Position numbers and translations under genes: made by a program. Shown one piece after another: positions 25,143 through 32,889 of a stretch of 64,000 nt of DNA. Every line of letters begins with the position of its first letter. Position 1 is the first letter of the stretch. Below the pieces are notes generated by a model that did no database searches, had not been told where the DNA came from, and worked only from the letters and a program-made list of their open reading frames with translations. The DNA is from Streptomyces vinaceus (lineage in GTDB: Bacteria > Actinomycetota > Actinomycetes > Streptomycetales > Streptomycetaceae), in NCBI RefSeq assembly GCF_008704935.1, contig NZ_CP023692.1:496001-560000 (forward strand), read 5' to 3'.

Positions 25143-26018
25143 CTATCTCGCGCGCAGGGCGTCGACGGCGATGCGGGCGGCGGTGCCGATCACGGCGTCG
25201 GCGGCGGGCAGGGTGGCCGCCGGGCTGGCGGCGCGGGTGAAGACGGCGACGGCGTAGCGGCCGCCGTCGGGGTACTCGACGACTCCGACCTCGTTGCGCA
25301 CCGTCGGCAGGCTGCCCGTCTTCCCGGCCACGTGCACGTCGTCGAAGGGAAATCCGGCGGCCATCCGGTGCGGCCACACCTGGAGTCCGAGCAGTCGGCG
25401 GATCGCGGCGCCGTGTTCGGGGGTGCAGGCGGCCTCGTCCCGCCAGACGGCGGTGAGCAGCCGGGTCATGTCGCGGGGTGTGCTGCGGTTGCCGCGGGCC
25501 GGGTCGAGGGCGCGGAGCCGGGCGAGGACCAGCGGATCGGCGAGGGCCCGGACGCCGGCGGGGCCCGCGTCCTCCCGGACGGTGGCGAACAGCGAGCGGA
25601 AGGTGTGGACGGCCCGGGTACGGGTCAGCCCGAGCCGGGCCGTGGCCTCGTTGACGGCGTCGAGGCCTACGCGCGCGAGGAGCAGGTCGGCGGCGGCGTT
25701 GTCGCTGACGGCCATCATCAGGTAGGCCGCGTCGCGCAGGGACATCCGTACGGGATCGAGCATGGCGGCGAGTCCGGTGGGGCCGGGGGTGCGCTCACCC
25801 GGCGGGCACTCGACCTGTTCGGTGAGGTCCAGGAGGCCTGCGGCGGCGTGCTGGTGGAGGGCGACGAGCAGGCAGAGCTTGTGCACGCTCGCGGTGACGA
25901 CCGGGTGGTCGGCGCCGGCGTCGATCTCCGCGGCGGAGTCGATGTCCACGGCGTGCAGCCGGCCGCTGACGCCGGCTTCGGCGAAGGCTGCGGCGATGCG
26001 GCGGAGGGTGTCGTTCAC
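25143..26018 (-). CDS. Class A beta-lactamase-related serine hydrolase
   Basis: A 291-residue protein with the three penicillin-recognising motifs: SVHK (about residues 44-47, nucleophile Ser and Lys), SDN (about 108-110) and KTGS (about 235). The NRSTPRDMTRLL stretch matches the post-omega-loop region of class A enzymes. The omega-loop ExxLN motif with the general-base Glu is not visible, so efficient lactam hydrolysis is doubtful. No signal peptide is seen, which is unusual for a lactamase. The GTG start overlaps the TGA of the LysR gene (GTGA), so both are translated together. Probable alternatives are a cytoplasmic esterase/peptidase of the same fold. Confidence 0.85.
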   Translation of the reverse strand: MNDTLRRIAAAFAEAGVSGRLHAVDIDSAAEIDAGADHPVVTASVHKLCLLVALHQHAAAGLLDLTEQVECPPGERTPGPTGLAAMLDPVRMSLRDAAYLMMAVSDNAAADLLLARVGLDAVNEATARLGLTRTRAVHTFRSLFATVREDAGPAGVRALADPLVLARLRALDPARGNRSTPRDMTRLLTAVWRDEAACTPEHGAAIRRLLGLQVWPHRMAAGFPFDDVHVAGKTGSLPTVRNEVGVVEYPDGGRYAVAVFTRAASPAATLPAADAVIGTAARIAVDALRAR

Positions 26019-26983
26019 AGCCAGTACTCCGCCGCCGGGCGCAGGTGGAGCGGCCGCTCGGGTGCGTCGGCGGTCACCGCCGCAGTGTTCCACAGGGCGC
26101 GTGCGGTCGCTTCGGCGAAGGCACCGACGGCGGCGTCCCCGCGGTCGCGCGGCCAGGCGACGCTGTGGCGCCAGGCCAGCGGGGCGCCGGCGAGGGGCCG
26201 CCAGACGATGTCCGCGTCCGGGCCCGCGTCACCGGCCGACGCGGTGTCGCGCGGGGCGAAGGCCACGGCGTTCGCGGAGAGGACCAGGCCGCGTACGAAG
26301 CCGGCGCCGCTGCCCTCGCGGACGGTCGCTGGGGTGTAGCCGCCGCGGGCGCAGGTGTTCAGGACGTCGTCGTGCAGGGCGGGCGCCTCGGCGCGCGGGA
26401 AGAGGACGAGGCCGTATCCGGTGAGGGCGGCGAGGGGTATCTCGTCGAGCGCGGCGGCCGGGGCCCCGACGGGCAGCAGCACGCCGAGCTCGCGGAGCAG
26501 GACCGGCCCGAGCTCCAGTCCGGCGATGTCGCAGGGGTGCCGGACGAGCCCGACGTCGAGCTCGCGGGAGGTGAAGCGGGCCAGCTGCTCGGCGGTGGAC
26601 AGTTCGTGGAGTTCCAGTTCCACGCCGGGGTGGTGCCGGCGGAAGGCGGCCAGGATCGCGGCGATCGCCTCGGCGGCGAGGTCGGGCGGCAGCGCGGCGC
26701 GCAGGAGGCCGCTCTCGCCCTCGCGGATGCGGCGGGCCGTGGCCGTGAGGGCGTCCGCGCGGGCGAGCAGCAGGCGGGCGTCCTCCAGCAGCATCGCGCC
26801 GGCCGCGGTGATGGTCACCTGGCGGCTGGTGCGCTCGAAGAGGCGGACGCCGAGCTCGCGTTCGAGGCGCTGGATGCGCTGGGACAGGGGTGGCTGGGCC
26901 ATGCCGAGCAGCTCGGCGGCGCGGCCGAAGTGTCTTTCTTCTGCAACGGCCACGAAGCACTGGAGATGCCGGATCAGGTCCAC
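26015..26983 (-). CDS. LysR-family transcriptional regulator
   Basis: A 322-residue LysR regulator. The N-terminal winged HTH (about 4-64) reads CFVAVAEERHFGRAAELLG then QPPLSQRIQRLERELGVRLFERT, typical of the CbnR/CatR-like subgroup. The effector-binding domain spans about 92-295. The GTG at 26983 gives the standard N-terminus (VDLIRHLQCF); the frame stays open further upstream, but that sequence lacks HTH features. The gene is coupled through GTGA overlap to a beta-lactamase-like gene and divergent from an esterase gene. LysR members normally control the divergent promoter, so the esterase is a plausible target. Confidence 0.93.
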   Translation of the reverse strand: MDLIRHLQCFVAVAEERHFGRAAELLGMAQPPLSQRIQRLERELGVRLFERTSRQVTITAAGAMLLEDARLLLARADALTATARRIREGESGLLRAALPPDLAAEAIAAILAAFRRHHPGVELELHELSTAEQLARFTSRELDVGLVRHPCDIAGLELGPVLLRELGVLLPVGAPAAALDEIPLAALTGYGLVLFPRAEAPALHDDVLNTCARGGYTPATVREGSGAGFVRGLVLSANAVAFAPRDTASAGDAGPDADIVWRPLAGAPLAWRHSVAWPRDRGDAAVGAFAEATARALWNTAAVTADAPERPLHLRPAAEYWL

Positions 26984-26992
26984 GATCAGCGA

Positions 26993-27028
26993 CGATATCG
27001 GAAATTGATCGATTCGAGATCCATATCG
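26993..27028. promoter_or_regulatory. Inverted repeat in the LysR-esterase divergent region
   Basis: CGATAT (26993-26998) and ATATCG (27023-27028) flank an AT-rich core containing TTGATCGATT, in an otherwise GC-rich region just upstream of the LysR start. This has the size and symmetry of a LysR-type operator/promoter; T-N11-A type half sites can be drawn. Confidence 0.45.
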
Positions 27029-27068
27029 GTCTTGGACTGAGGGTGGGCGGGGGTGCTCTGCTCCAGGC

Positions 27069-28103
27069 ATGACCTCCCACCCTTCCTCCCCGTCCCCCCG
27101 CCGTGCGGCGGCCCGGCGCGCGGCGACCCGGTGCGCCTCGTACGCCGCCGCCCTGTCCCTCGGCCTCGCGCTGACCGCCGCCGGGCTCACCGGCTGCTCC
27201 ACCGCGCCCCGCACGCCCGGCGCGGCCGGGGCCGGCCCCACCCCGAGCGCCTCCGCCCCCGCCGTCCCCGGGGTCGACAGCCGGGAGCGGCTGAGCGTGG
27301 ACGGCGGCACGCGGGAGTACCTGATGCACCGTCCGGCCGCCGAGGGCGGCGGACCCCGGCCGCTCCTGATCGCCTTCCACGGGCGCGGGGCCGACGCCGC
27401 GCAGCTGCGCGAGCAGAGCGGCCTGGACAAGGGCGCCGAGGCGCGCGGCATGCTCCTCGTGTACCCGGAGGCCCTGGGCAAGGCCTGGGGCGCCGGCAGT
27501 GCGCCCTCCCCGCAGCGGCCGGATCCGGACGCCGACGTCCGCTTCACCGAGGCGCTGGTCGGCGAGCTCGTGCGCACCGGCCGGGCCGATGCGCACCGGG
27601 TCTACGTCGCCGGGTTCTCCAACGGCGGTTCCATGGCGCTGCGGATGGCCGCCCAGCGTCCGGACCTGGTCGCGGGCGCGGTGTCGGTCTCCGGTGAACT
27701 CCCCACCGGGGCCGCCGCGGTCAAGCCCACCGGCCCGGTTCCCGTCCTGACCGTCTACGGGGCCGAGGACCCCGTACGCCCCCTGGCCGGACTGCCCAGT
27801 CCGGGACCGGCCGCTCCCGGGGAGGAACCGGTCACGCCGACGATGTCCGCCCGGGCCGGCTCGGAGGCCTTCGCCGCGGCGGCCGGGGCCGGCGCTCCCG
27901 TCGAGGAGGGCCGGCCCGGCTACGACAGCACCACCTGGCCGCCCGGCCCGGCGGGGGCGAAGGTGCAGCTGCTCGTCATGCACGGGGCCGGTCACACCTG
28001 GCCCGGTTCGGCCATGGCACCGCCCGAGGGCTTCGGATCCGTCAGCAACGCGCTGGACGCGAGCACCGCCCTGCTCGACTTCCTCACCGCGCAGAAGCGC
28101 TGA
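27069..28103 (+). CDS. Lipoprotein alpha/beta-hydrolase of the PHB-depolymerase/feruloyl-esterase type
   Basis: A 344-residue secreted lipoprotein. A basic N-terminus is followed by a hydrophobic stretch and the lipobox LTGC (Cys about residue 43), then a Pro/Ala/Ser linker. The hydrolase domain has LLIAFHGRGADAAQLREQSG (oxyanion region) and the nucleophile elbow AGFSNGGSMALRM (Ser about 182). A late Asp lies near VYGAEDPVRP, and the final His is in HGAGHTWPGS. This layout is that of LpqC/esterase PHB-depolymerase proteins acting on polyesters or feruloylated sugars; the real substrate is unknown. It is divergent from the LysR gene and followed by an SDR similar to 3-hydroxybutyrate dehydrogenase. 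Confidence 0.88.
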   Translation: MTSHPSSPSPRRAAARRAATRCASYAAALSLGLALTAAGLTGCSTAPRTPGAAGAGPTPSASAPAVPGVDSRERLSVDGGTREYLMHRPAAEGGGPRPLLIAFHGRGADAAQLREQSGLDKGAEARGMLLVYPEALGKAWGAGSAPSPQRPDPDADVRFTEALVGELVRTGRADAHRVYVAGFSNGGSMALRMAAQRPDLVAGAVSVSGELPTGAAAVKPTGPVPVLTVYGAEDPVRPLAGLPSPGPAAPGEEPVTPTMSARAGSEAFAAAAGAGAPVEEGRPGYDSTTWPPGPAGAKVQLLVMHGAGHTWPGSAMAPPEGFGSVSNALDASTALLDFLTAQKR

Positions 28104-28138
28104 CGGCCCGCGAGGGGCGGCGGCCGCCGCACGCCGTC

Positions 28139-28196
28139 GCCCATGGCTCCGTGCACCACACCACCGCCCCGGAGTGTGGTGTGCGGGGCCATGGGC
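28139..28196. terminator. Nested inverted repeats between esterase and SDR genes
   Basis: An outer 9-bp stem GCCCATGGC (28139-28147)/GCCATGGGC (28188-28196) encloses an inner CACCACAC/GTGTGGTG stem. It lies 36 nt after the esterase stop and 31 nt before the SDR start. It may be a terminator, or an operator for the SDR gene given its closeness to that start. Confidence 0.5.
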
Positions 28197-28226
28197 GCGG
28201 TCGTTCCCGCTCCCTAGGGTTCAGCC

Positions 28227-28985
28227 ATGACGAGCCAACTTCCTTTTCTGCGGGAGCGCGTGGCGCTGGTGACCGGCGGCGGCAGCGGTATCGGCCGGGC
28301 CTGCGCGATCGCCCTGGCCGAGGCGGGCGCCGCCGTGCACGTGGTCGACATCGCGGAGGAGTCGGCCAGGTCCGTCGCCGCCCTCGTCGGCGGGCAGGCG
28401 CACTTCGTCGACCTCGCGGACCCGGCCTCGATCGAGGGGCTGCCGGCAGCGGTGGACATCCTGGTCAACAGTGCGGGCCTGCAACACGTCGCCCCCATCA
28501 CCGAGTTCCCGGCCGAGCGGTTCACCCTGATCCAGCAGGTGATGGTCACCGCGCCGTTCCTGCTGCTGCGCCACGTGCTGCCGCACATGTACGCCGCAGG
28601 CTGGGGGCGGGTGGTGAACGTCTCCAGCGCCCACGGGCTGCGGGCCAGCGCCTACAAGTCCGCCTACGTGGCCGCCAAGCACGGGCTGGAGGGGCTGAGC
28701 AAGGTCGCCGCGGTCGAGGGCGCCCCGTACGGGGTGACGAGCAACTGCATCAGTCCCGGCTACGTCCGTACTCCCCTGGTCGAGGCGCAGATCGAGCAGC
28801 AGGCCGCCGCGCACGGGATCGGCCCCGGCGAGGTGGTGTCGCAGGTGCTGCTCGGTCGGTCCGCGATCAAGCGGCTGATCGAGCCGGAGGAGGTCGCGGC
28901 GGCGGCGGTGTGGCTGTGCGGGCCGCACGCCGGCTATCTCACGGGAGCCTCGCTCCCCCTCGATGGTGGCTGGACGGCCACCTGA
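28227..28985 (+). CDS. Short-chain dehydrogenase, 3-hydroxybutyrate dehydrogenase type
   Basis: A cytoplasmic NAD(H)-dependent SDR of 252 residues. The cofactor motif TGGGSGIGRA lies near residues 16-25, NSAG near 80, and the catalytic Ser-Tyr-Lys in VNVSSAHGLRAS and YVAAKHGLEG (Tyr about 148, Lys about 152). CISPGYVRTPLVEAQIEQQA closely resembles D-3-hydroxybutyrate dehydrogenases, including the Gln/Ala stretch before the C-terminal lid. The reaction would interconvert 3-hydroxybutyrate and acetoacetate. The upstream PHB-depolymerase-like gene suggests a possible polyester-monomer pathway, but the two are separated by a strong hairpin, so this link is weak. Confidence 0.9.
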   Translation: MTSQLPFLRERVALVTGGGSGIGRACAIALAEAGAAVHVVDIAEESARSVAALVGGQAHFVDLADPASIEGLPAAVDILVNSAGLQHVAPITEFPAERFTLIQQVMVTAPFLLLRHVLPHMYAAGWGRVVNVSSAHGLRASAYKSAYVAAKHGLEGLSKVAAVEGAPYGVTSNCISPGYVRTPLVEAQIEQQAAAHGIGPGEVVSQVLLGRSAIKRLIEPEEVAAAAVWLCGPHAGYLTGASLPLDGGWTAT

Positions 28986-28991
28986 ATTTAA

Positions 28992-29005
28992 CTACCGACC
29001 AGTAG
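28992..29005. promoter_or_regulatory. Short inverted repeat upstream of the HAD phosphatase gene
   Basis: CTAC (28992-28995) and GTAG (29002-29005) flank CGACCA, inside an unusually AT-rich segment (GAATTTAACTACCGACCAGT). It has the look of a TetR-type operator and lies 70 nt before the phosphatase start; evidence is symmetry only. Confidence 0.3.
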
Positions 29006-29074
29006 ACAAGGGGTTCGATCGTACGGATTCTGGCTCCGTACATGTCAATTTCAGCCCCTGAGGAGCGCCCCCAC

Positions 29075-29758
29075 ATGCGCAGCACCCGCGCCCGCGCCCG
29101 CCTGCTCGGCACCGCAACCGCCACGGCCGCGGCCACCGTCGTCCTGATGCTGGCCCCCGCCGCCTCCGCCGAGGCCGCACCCGCTCCCGTCCCCGCCCCG
29201 GCGGCGGCCCCGGCCGCGGCCACCGCCTCCGCTCCCGGCGGGAACGCGCTGCTGCGCGGTGTCGACTACGGCACGTGGAAGCGCGACGTGGCGGCGGTCA
29301 TGGCCACGGCCCGCCCCTACGTCGAGCAGCGGATCGCCCAGTCGCCCGCGGGCGAGAAGCCCGCGATCGTCCTCGACATCGACAACTCCTCCCTGGAGAC
29401 GGACTTCCACTGGTTCTGGACGTTCCCGACGCCGGCGATCTCCGAGGTCCGCGACCTGACCCGGTACGCGAACGAGCACGGCGTGGCCGTCTTCTTCGTC
29501 ACCGCCCGCCCCGGGATCATCCAGTCCCTCACCGAGCACAACCTGAAGGCGGTCGGCTACCCGGTCACGGGCCTGTACGTCCGCGACCTGCCCGACCTCT
29601 TCGACGAGGTCAGCGCGTACAAGACGGGCAAGCGCGCCGAGATCGAGGGCCGCGGCTACACGATCATCGCCAACATCGGCAACAACGACAGCGACCTGGT
29701 CGGCGGCCACGCGGAGCGCACCTTCAAGCTGCCGGACTACGACGGCAAGCTCTCCTAG
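29075..29758 (+). CDS. Secreted HAD-superfamily acid phosphatase (class B type)
   Basis: A 227-residue precursor. The ATG at 29075 is chosen since GAGGAG lies 9 nt upstream and the protein then starts with a classic signal peptide (basic RARARLL, hydrophobic core about 12-30, Ala-rich cleavage near 35). HAD motifs are present: I, VLDIDNSS (two catalytic Asp, about residue 96-103); II, VFFVTARP; III, a Lys in YKTGKRAEIE; IV, IGNNDSDLVGG. Family members hydrolyse phosphomonoesters outside the membrane. A strong hairpin terminator follows directly, so it is monocistronic. Confidence 0.92.
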   Translation: MRSTRARARLLGTATATAAATVVLMLAPAASAEAAPAPVPAPAAAPAAATASAPGGNALLRGVDYGTWKRDVAAVMATARPYVEQRIAQSPAGEKPAIVLDIDNSSLETDFHWFWTFPTPAISEVRDLTRYANEHGVAVFFVTARPGIIQSLTEHNLKAVGYPVTGLYVRDLPDLFDEVSAYKTGKRAEIEGRGYTIIANIGNNDSDLVGGHAERTFKLPDYDGKLS

Positions 29759-29763
29759 CCGGC

Positions 29764-29808
29764 TCCGGTGCCGGCCGCCCGCGCAGGACGCGGGTGCCCG
29801 GCACCGGA
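29764..29808 (+). terminator. Strong hairpin terminator after the HAD phosphatase gene
   Basis: An outer 11-bp perfect stem TCCGGTGCCGG/CCGGCACCGGA contains an inner CCCGCG/CGCGGG stem with a short loop. It starts 6 nt after the stop and could also serve the convergent P450 gene (stop at 29845). Confidence 0.75.
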
Positions 29809-29844
29809 CCATCCGCGGCCGTTCACGGGAGGACCCGGCCGCCC

Positions 29845-31086
29845 TCAGGCGGGGCGGACCCCGTCGCACGTGATGCGCAGATGGCGGGGGCCGCGCAGGA
29901 CCGCGTTCTGCCGGTAGGGCGGCGGGTCCTCGACCAGGCGCGGGTTCTCCAGGCGCCGGACGAGCTCGGTCAGCGCGAGCTGCGCCTCCAGCCGGGCCAG
30001 CGGGGCGCCGAAGCAGCTGTGGATGCCGCTGCCGAGGCCCAGGTGCTGGATGTCCTTGCGGTACGGGTCGAAGCGGTCCGGGTTCTCGAAGCGGTGCGGG
30101 TCCCGGTTGCCGGAGGCGAGGATCAGCCACATCGAGGAGCCCTTGGGGATGGTGACCCCGCCGACCTCGATGTCCACGAGCGGGGTGCGCTGCGGCAGCA
30201 GCTGCACCGGCGGCTCGAACCGCAGCAGTTCCTCCACCAGGGGCACGGCGAGGTCGGGCGTCTCGCGCAGCTGCTGGAGGACGTCCGGGTTGCGCAGCAG
30301 GGTCAGCATCCCGTTGGTGATGAGGTTGACCGTCGTCTCGTGGCCCGCGATGAGCAGCAGGGCCGCGGTGCTCAGCAGCTCCATCGTGCTCATCGTCTCG
30401 TCCTGGCCGTGTCCGACGGCCAGTTGGGAGAGCATGTCCTCGCCGGGGTTCTTGCGGCGCTCCTCGATCAGCCCGGCCAGGTACATGCCGAGTTCCATGC
30501 GGGCGTCGTGGGTCTTCTTCTCCCGCTCCTTCGGATCGGCGTCGGGATCGGGGTCCAGGCTCGCGGCCAGGGTGTCCGCCCAGACGTGGAAGCGGGCCTC
30601 GTCCTCGCGCGGTACCCCGAGCAGCCGGCAGATCATGGTGACGGGGAACGGGTAGGCGAACTGGTCGACCAGGTCGATCCGTTCCGGGTCGCCGAGGTTG
30701 TCGATCAGTCCGGTGACGGTGGTGTGAAGGAAGCCGCGCATGTCGTCGACGCGGTGCGGGGAGTGCGGCGGCCCGAAGGGGCGGTTGGTCATCCGGCGCA
30801 GCCGGTCGTGCTCGGGCGGGTCCAGTTTGAGGAAGCTGGGCGGCAGGGCCGCGGCCCCCTCGTCCTCCGCCCCGGCCAGCGGGTCCCCTGCGTTCGCGGC
30901 GAGGTTGCGGGCGTCGGAGCTGAGCCGCGGGTCGTGCAGCAGGCTCTGGATGTGGTGGTACGTGCTGATGACGTACGGGCCGTCCCCGTCGTGGAAGACG
31001 GGGGTCTTGCGCAACTCCGCGTACAGGGGGTACGGGTTGGCGCGGTTCGCGTAGTCGAGGATGTCGCTCAGGATGCCTTGCTTCAT
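29845..31086 (-). CDS. Cytochrome P450 (bacterial class I)
   Basis: A soluble P450 of 413 residues, the usual bacterial length. The I-helix is LLLIAGHETTVNLI (about 240-253), the K-helix ExxR lies in EELLRFEPPVQ, and the heme-binding loop GLGSGIHSCFGAPLARLEAQL (broken here at Cys about residue 358) is canonical. The substrate is unknown. It is third in a minus-strand operon after its own ferredoxin and FAD reductase (gap 60 nt), so all redox partners are at hand. A small-molecule hydroxylation role, for catabolism or secondary metabolism, is inferred. Confidence 0.96.
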   Translation of the reverse strand: MKQGILSDILDYANRANPYPLYAELRKTPVFHDGDGPYVISTYHHIQSLLHDPRLSSDARNLAANAGDPLAGAEDEGAAALPPSFLKLDPPEHDRLRRMTNRPFGPPHSPHRVDDMRGFLHTTVTGLIDNLGDPERIDLVDQFAYPFPVTMICRLLGVPREDEARFHVWADTLAASLDPDPDADPKEREKKTHDARMELGMYLAGLIEERRKNPGEDMLSQLAVGHGQDETMSTMELLSTAALLLIAGHETTVNLITNGMLTLLRNPDVLQQLRETPDLAVPLVEELLRFEPPVQLLPQRTPLVDIEVGGVTIPKGSSMWLILASGNRDPHRFENPDRFDPYRKDIQHLGLGSGIHSCFGAPLARLEAQLALTELVRRLENPRLVEDPPPYRQNAVLRGPRHLRITCDGVRPA

Positions 31087-31146
31087 GCCGGGTCCTCCGG
31101 GGGGCGGGCGGGTTGGGGGGGCCGGCGGATCACGGCCGGAGGCCCC

Positions 31147-32538
31147 CTAGTGCCCGGCGGGGGTGAACGTGAGGCGCCGGTCGGCCGGCGAGTATCCGCT
31201 GAGGGTGACGGTCGGTCCGTGCGTGGGCAGGGACGGGTCCGGGAAGTCCGCGGGGAGGGGCTTTTGACCTTCGGGGCGCCGGTCGACCGTGGGGAACGGC
31301 GGTGGGAAGGGCGCGGTGGTCTCGATCTGCTGCTGGTAGAACTGCAGCCAGCGCGAGTTGTCGAAGGTGACCGCCCCGATGACGCGGCCCTGGTAGCCGT
31401 ACACGCCGGTGAAGCGGCGTTCGGCGCGCGAGCCCTGGGTGATCATGATCTCGGTGCCCATCGAGGGCACGCCGACCGATTTGATGCTCACCCCGAACTG
31501 CGAGGACCAGAAGGCCGGCACCCAGATGTGCGGGCGCCGCTCCGTGCTCTCGCTGAGCATGTTGTGGGCTGCGGTCTCCGCCTGGGAGACGGCGTTGCCC
31601 CAGTGCTCCAGCGACAGGAACTGGTAGCCGAAGAGCGGGTGCGGGGAGCGGGCGACGTCGCCCGCCACGAAGATGTCGTCGGTGACGATGCCGCGGATGT
31701 CGAAGGCCCGGCAGCCGGCGTCGCAGGCGATGCCGCGGGGTCCGGCGCCCAGCCCCGATCCGCTGAGCCAGTCCGTGTTGCGCTGGGCCCCGAGCGAGAC
31801 GACCACGACGTCGCACTCCAGCGTGGTGCCGTCGGAGAAGTGCGCGGCGCGGACCCGGTTGGTGGAGTCGCCCTCCAGGGCCGTGACCATGATGCCGGTG
31901 CGCAGGTCGACGCCGTTCTCTCGGTGGAGTTCGGCGGCGACCGCGCCGATGACCCCGCCGAGGGCGCCGACGAGGGGGGCGTCGGCGCGTTCGGCGACGG
32001 TGACCTCCAGTCCGCGCTCGCGGCAGGCGGAGGCGATCTCGGAGCCGGTGAACCCGGCGCCGATGACCAGGACCCGGCGCGGGCCCTCGTCGAACCGCCG
32101 GGCCAGGGCCGCGCCGTCGTCGCGGGTCCGCAGGACGTACACCCCGTCGAGCTCCGCCTCGGCCGGGTTGGGCCAGGGCCGGGCGCGGACGCCGGTGGCG
32201 ATCAGCAGCCGGTCGTAGGGCACTTCGTCCCCGTCGGCGAGCTTGACCCGCCGGGCCGCCATGTCGAGGCCGCTGGCCGCCACGCCGAGTCGCCATTCGG
32301 CCTCGATGTCGCGGCGGCGTGGCAGCTCGGTGCGCTCGGCCGTACCCATGCCCAGCAGCGCCTGCTTGGACAGGGGCGGGCGGTCGTACGGCTGGTACGG
32401 CTCGTCGCCGATCATGGTGAGCGAGCCCTTGAAACCCTTCTCGCGCAGGGTCTCGGCACCGCGCAGCCCGGCGAGGGAGGCGCCGACGACCACGATCCGG
32501 CCGTTCGCCTTGAGGTGCTCCAGGGCGGTGTCAGCCAT
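31147..32538 (-). CDS. FAD-dependent ferredoxin reductase
   Basis: A 463-residue pyridine-nucleotide-disulphide-oxidoreductase-fold enzyme. An FAD-binding GRIVVVGASLAGLRGAETLR lies at residues 13-32, the NAD(P)-binding VLVIGAGFTGSEIASACRE at about 155, and TDDIFVAGDVA near 275. A C-terminal reductase domain follows, with an extra 50-residue tail. It would pass electrons from NAD(P)H to the 3Fe-4S ferredoxin encoded immediately upstream, with which it overlaps by 8 nt, and on to the P450 downstream. The ATG at 32538 matches the normal reductase N-terminus and follows GGAGG. Confidence 0.94.
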   Translation of the reverse strand: MADTALEHLKANGRIVVVGASLAGLRGAETLREKGFKGSLTMIGDEPYQPYDRPPLSKQALLGMGTAERTELPRRRDIEAEWRLGVAASGLDMAARRVKLADGDEVPYDRLLIATGVRARPWPNPAEAELDGVYVLRTRDDGAALARRFDEGPRRVLVIGAGFTGSEIASACRERGLEVTVAERADAPLVGALGGVIGAVAAELHRENGVDLRTGIMVTALEGDSTNRVRAAHFSDGTTLECDVVVVSLGAQRNTDWLSGSGLGAGPRGIACDAGCRAFDIRGIVTDDIFVAGDVARSPHPLFGYQFLSLEHWGNAVSQAETAAHNMLSESTERRPHIWVPAFWSSQFGVSIKSVGVPSMGTEIMITQGSRAERRFTGVYGYQGRVIGAVTFDNSRWLQFYQQQIETTAPFPPPFPTVDRRPEGQKPLPADFPDPSLPTHGPTVTLSGYSPADRRLTFTPAGH

Positions 32539-32782
32539 CGGAGGCCTCCCCCGCCGAGCGCGCGGCTCCGGGCGCGGTCGCGGCCATGTCCAGCTCGTCC
32601 ACGAGGATCGCCTGTACGGGGCAGGCGGCGACGGCCTGGGCCACGCGCTCGCGGTGGGCGTCCTGCGCCTGCGGATCGTAGAGCAGGCCCTCGTCTCCGT
32701 GCATCGCGAAGACGTCGGGTGCGAGGAAGGCGCACTGTGCGTACCCCTGGCACCGGTTGAGATCGACGACAAGCCTCAGCAA
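32531..32782 (-). CDS. [3Fe-4S] ferredoxin
   Basis: An 83-residue ferredoxin from a TTG start with AAAGGA upstream. The cysteine pattern CQGYAQC (residues about 9-15) followed by CPVQAI (about 52) lacks the second Cys of a 4Fe-4S motif and so fits a 3Fe-4S ferredoxin of the P450 type. The acidic and Ala-rich C-terminal tail is not part of the fold. It overlaps the start of the reductase gene, so the two are co-translated and form, with the P450, a complete electron chain. Confidence 0.9.
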   Translation of the reverse strand: MLRLVVDLNRCQGYAQCAFLAPDVFAMHGDEGLLYDPQAQDAHRERVAQAVAACPVQAILVDELDMAATAPGAARSAGEASDG

Positions 32783-32889
32783 GGTCCGGTCCTTTCGTTG
32801 GCCCCCTCCGGCTCCCCGGCCAGCGTGCGGCCCGCGCGGCGGGTCGGCCCGTCCGGCGAGCCCATCGGAGTGACGGCCGCGGCGGAGGG

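Noticed and set aside
29010..29040. GGTTCGA element suggestive of a tRNA T-loop
   Set aside because: No acceptor, D or anticodon stems can be folded around it; no tRNA gene was found anywhere in the window.
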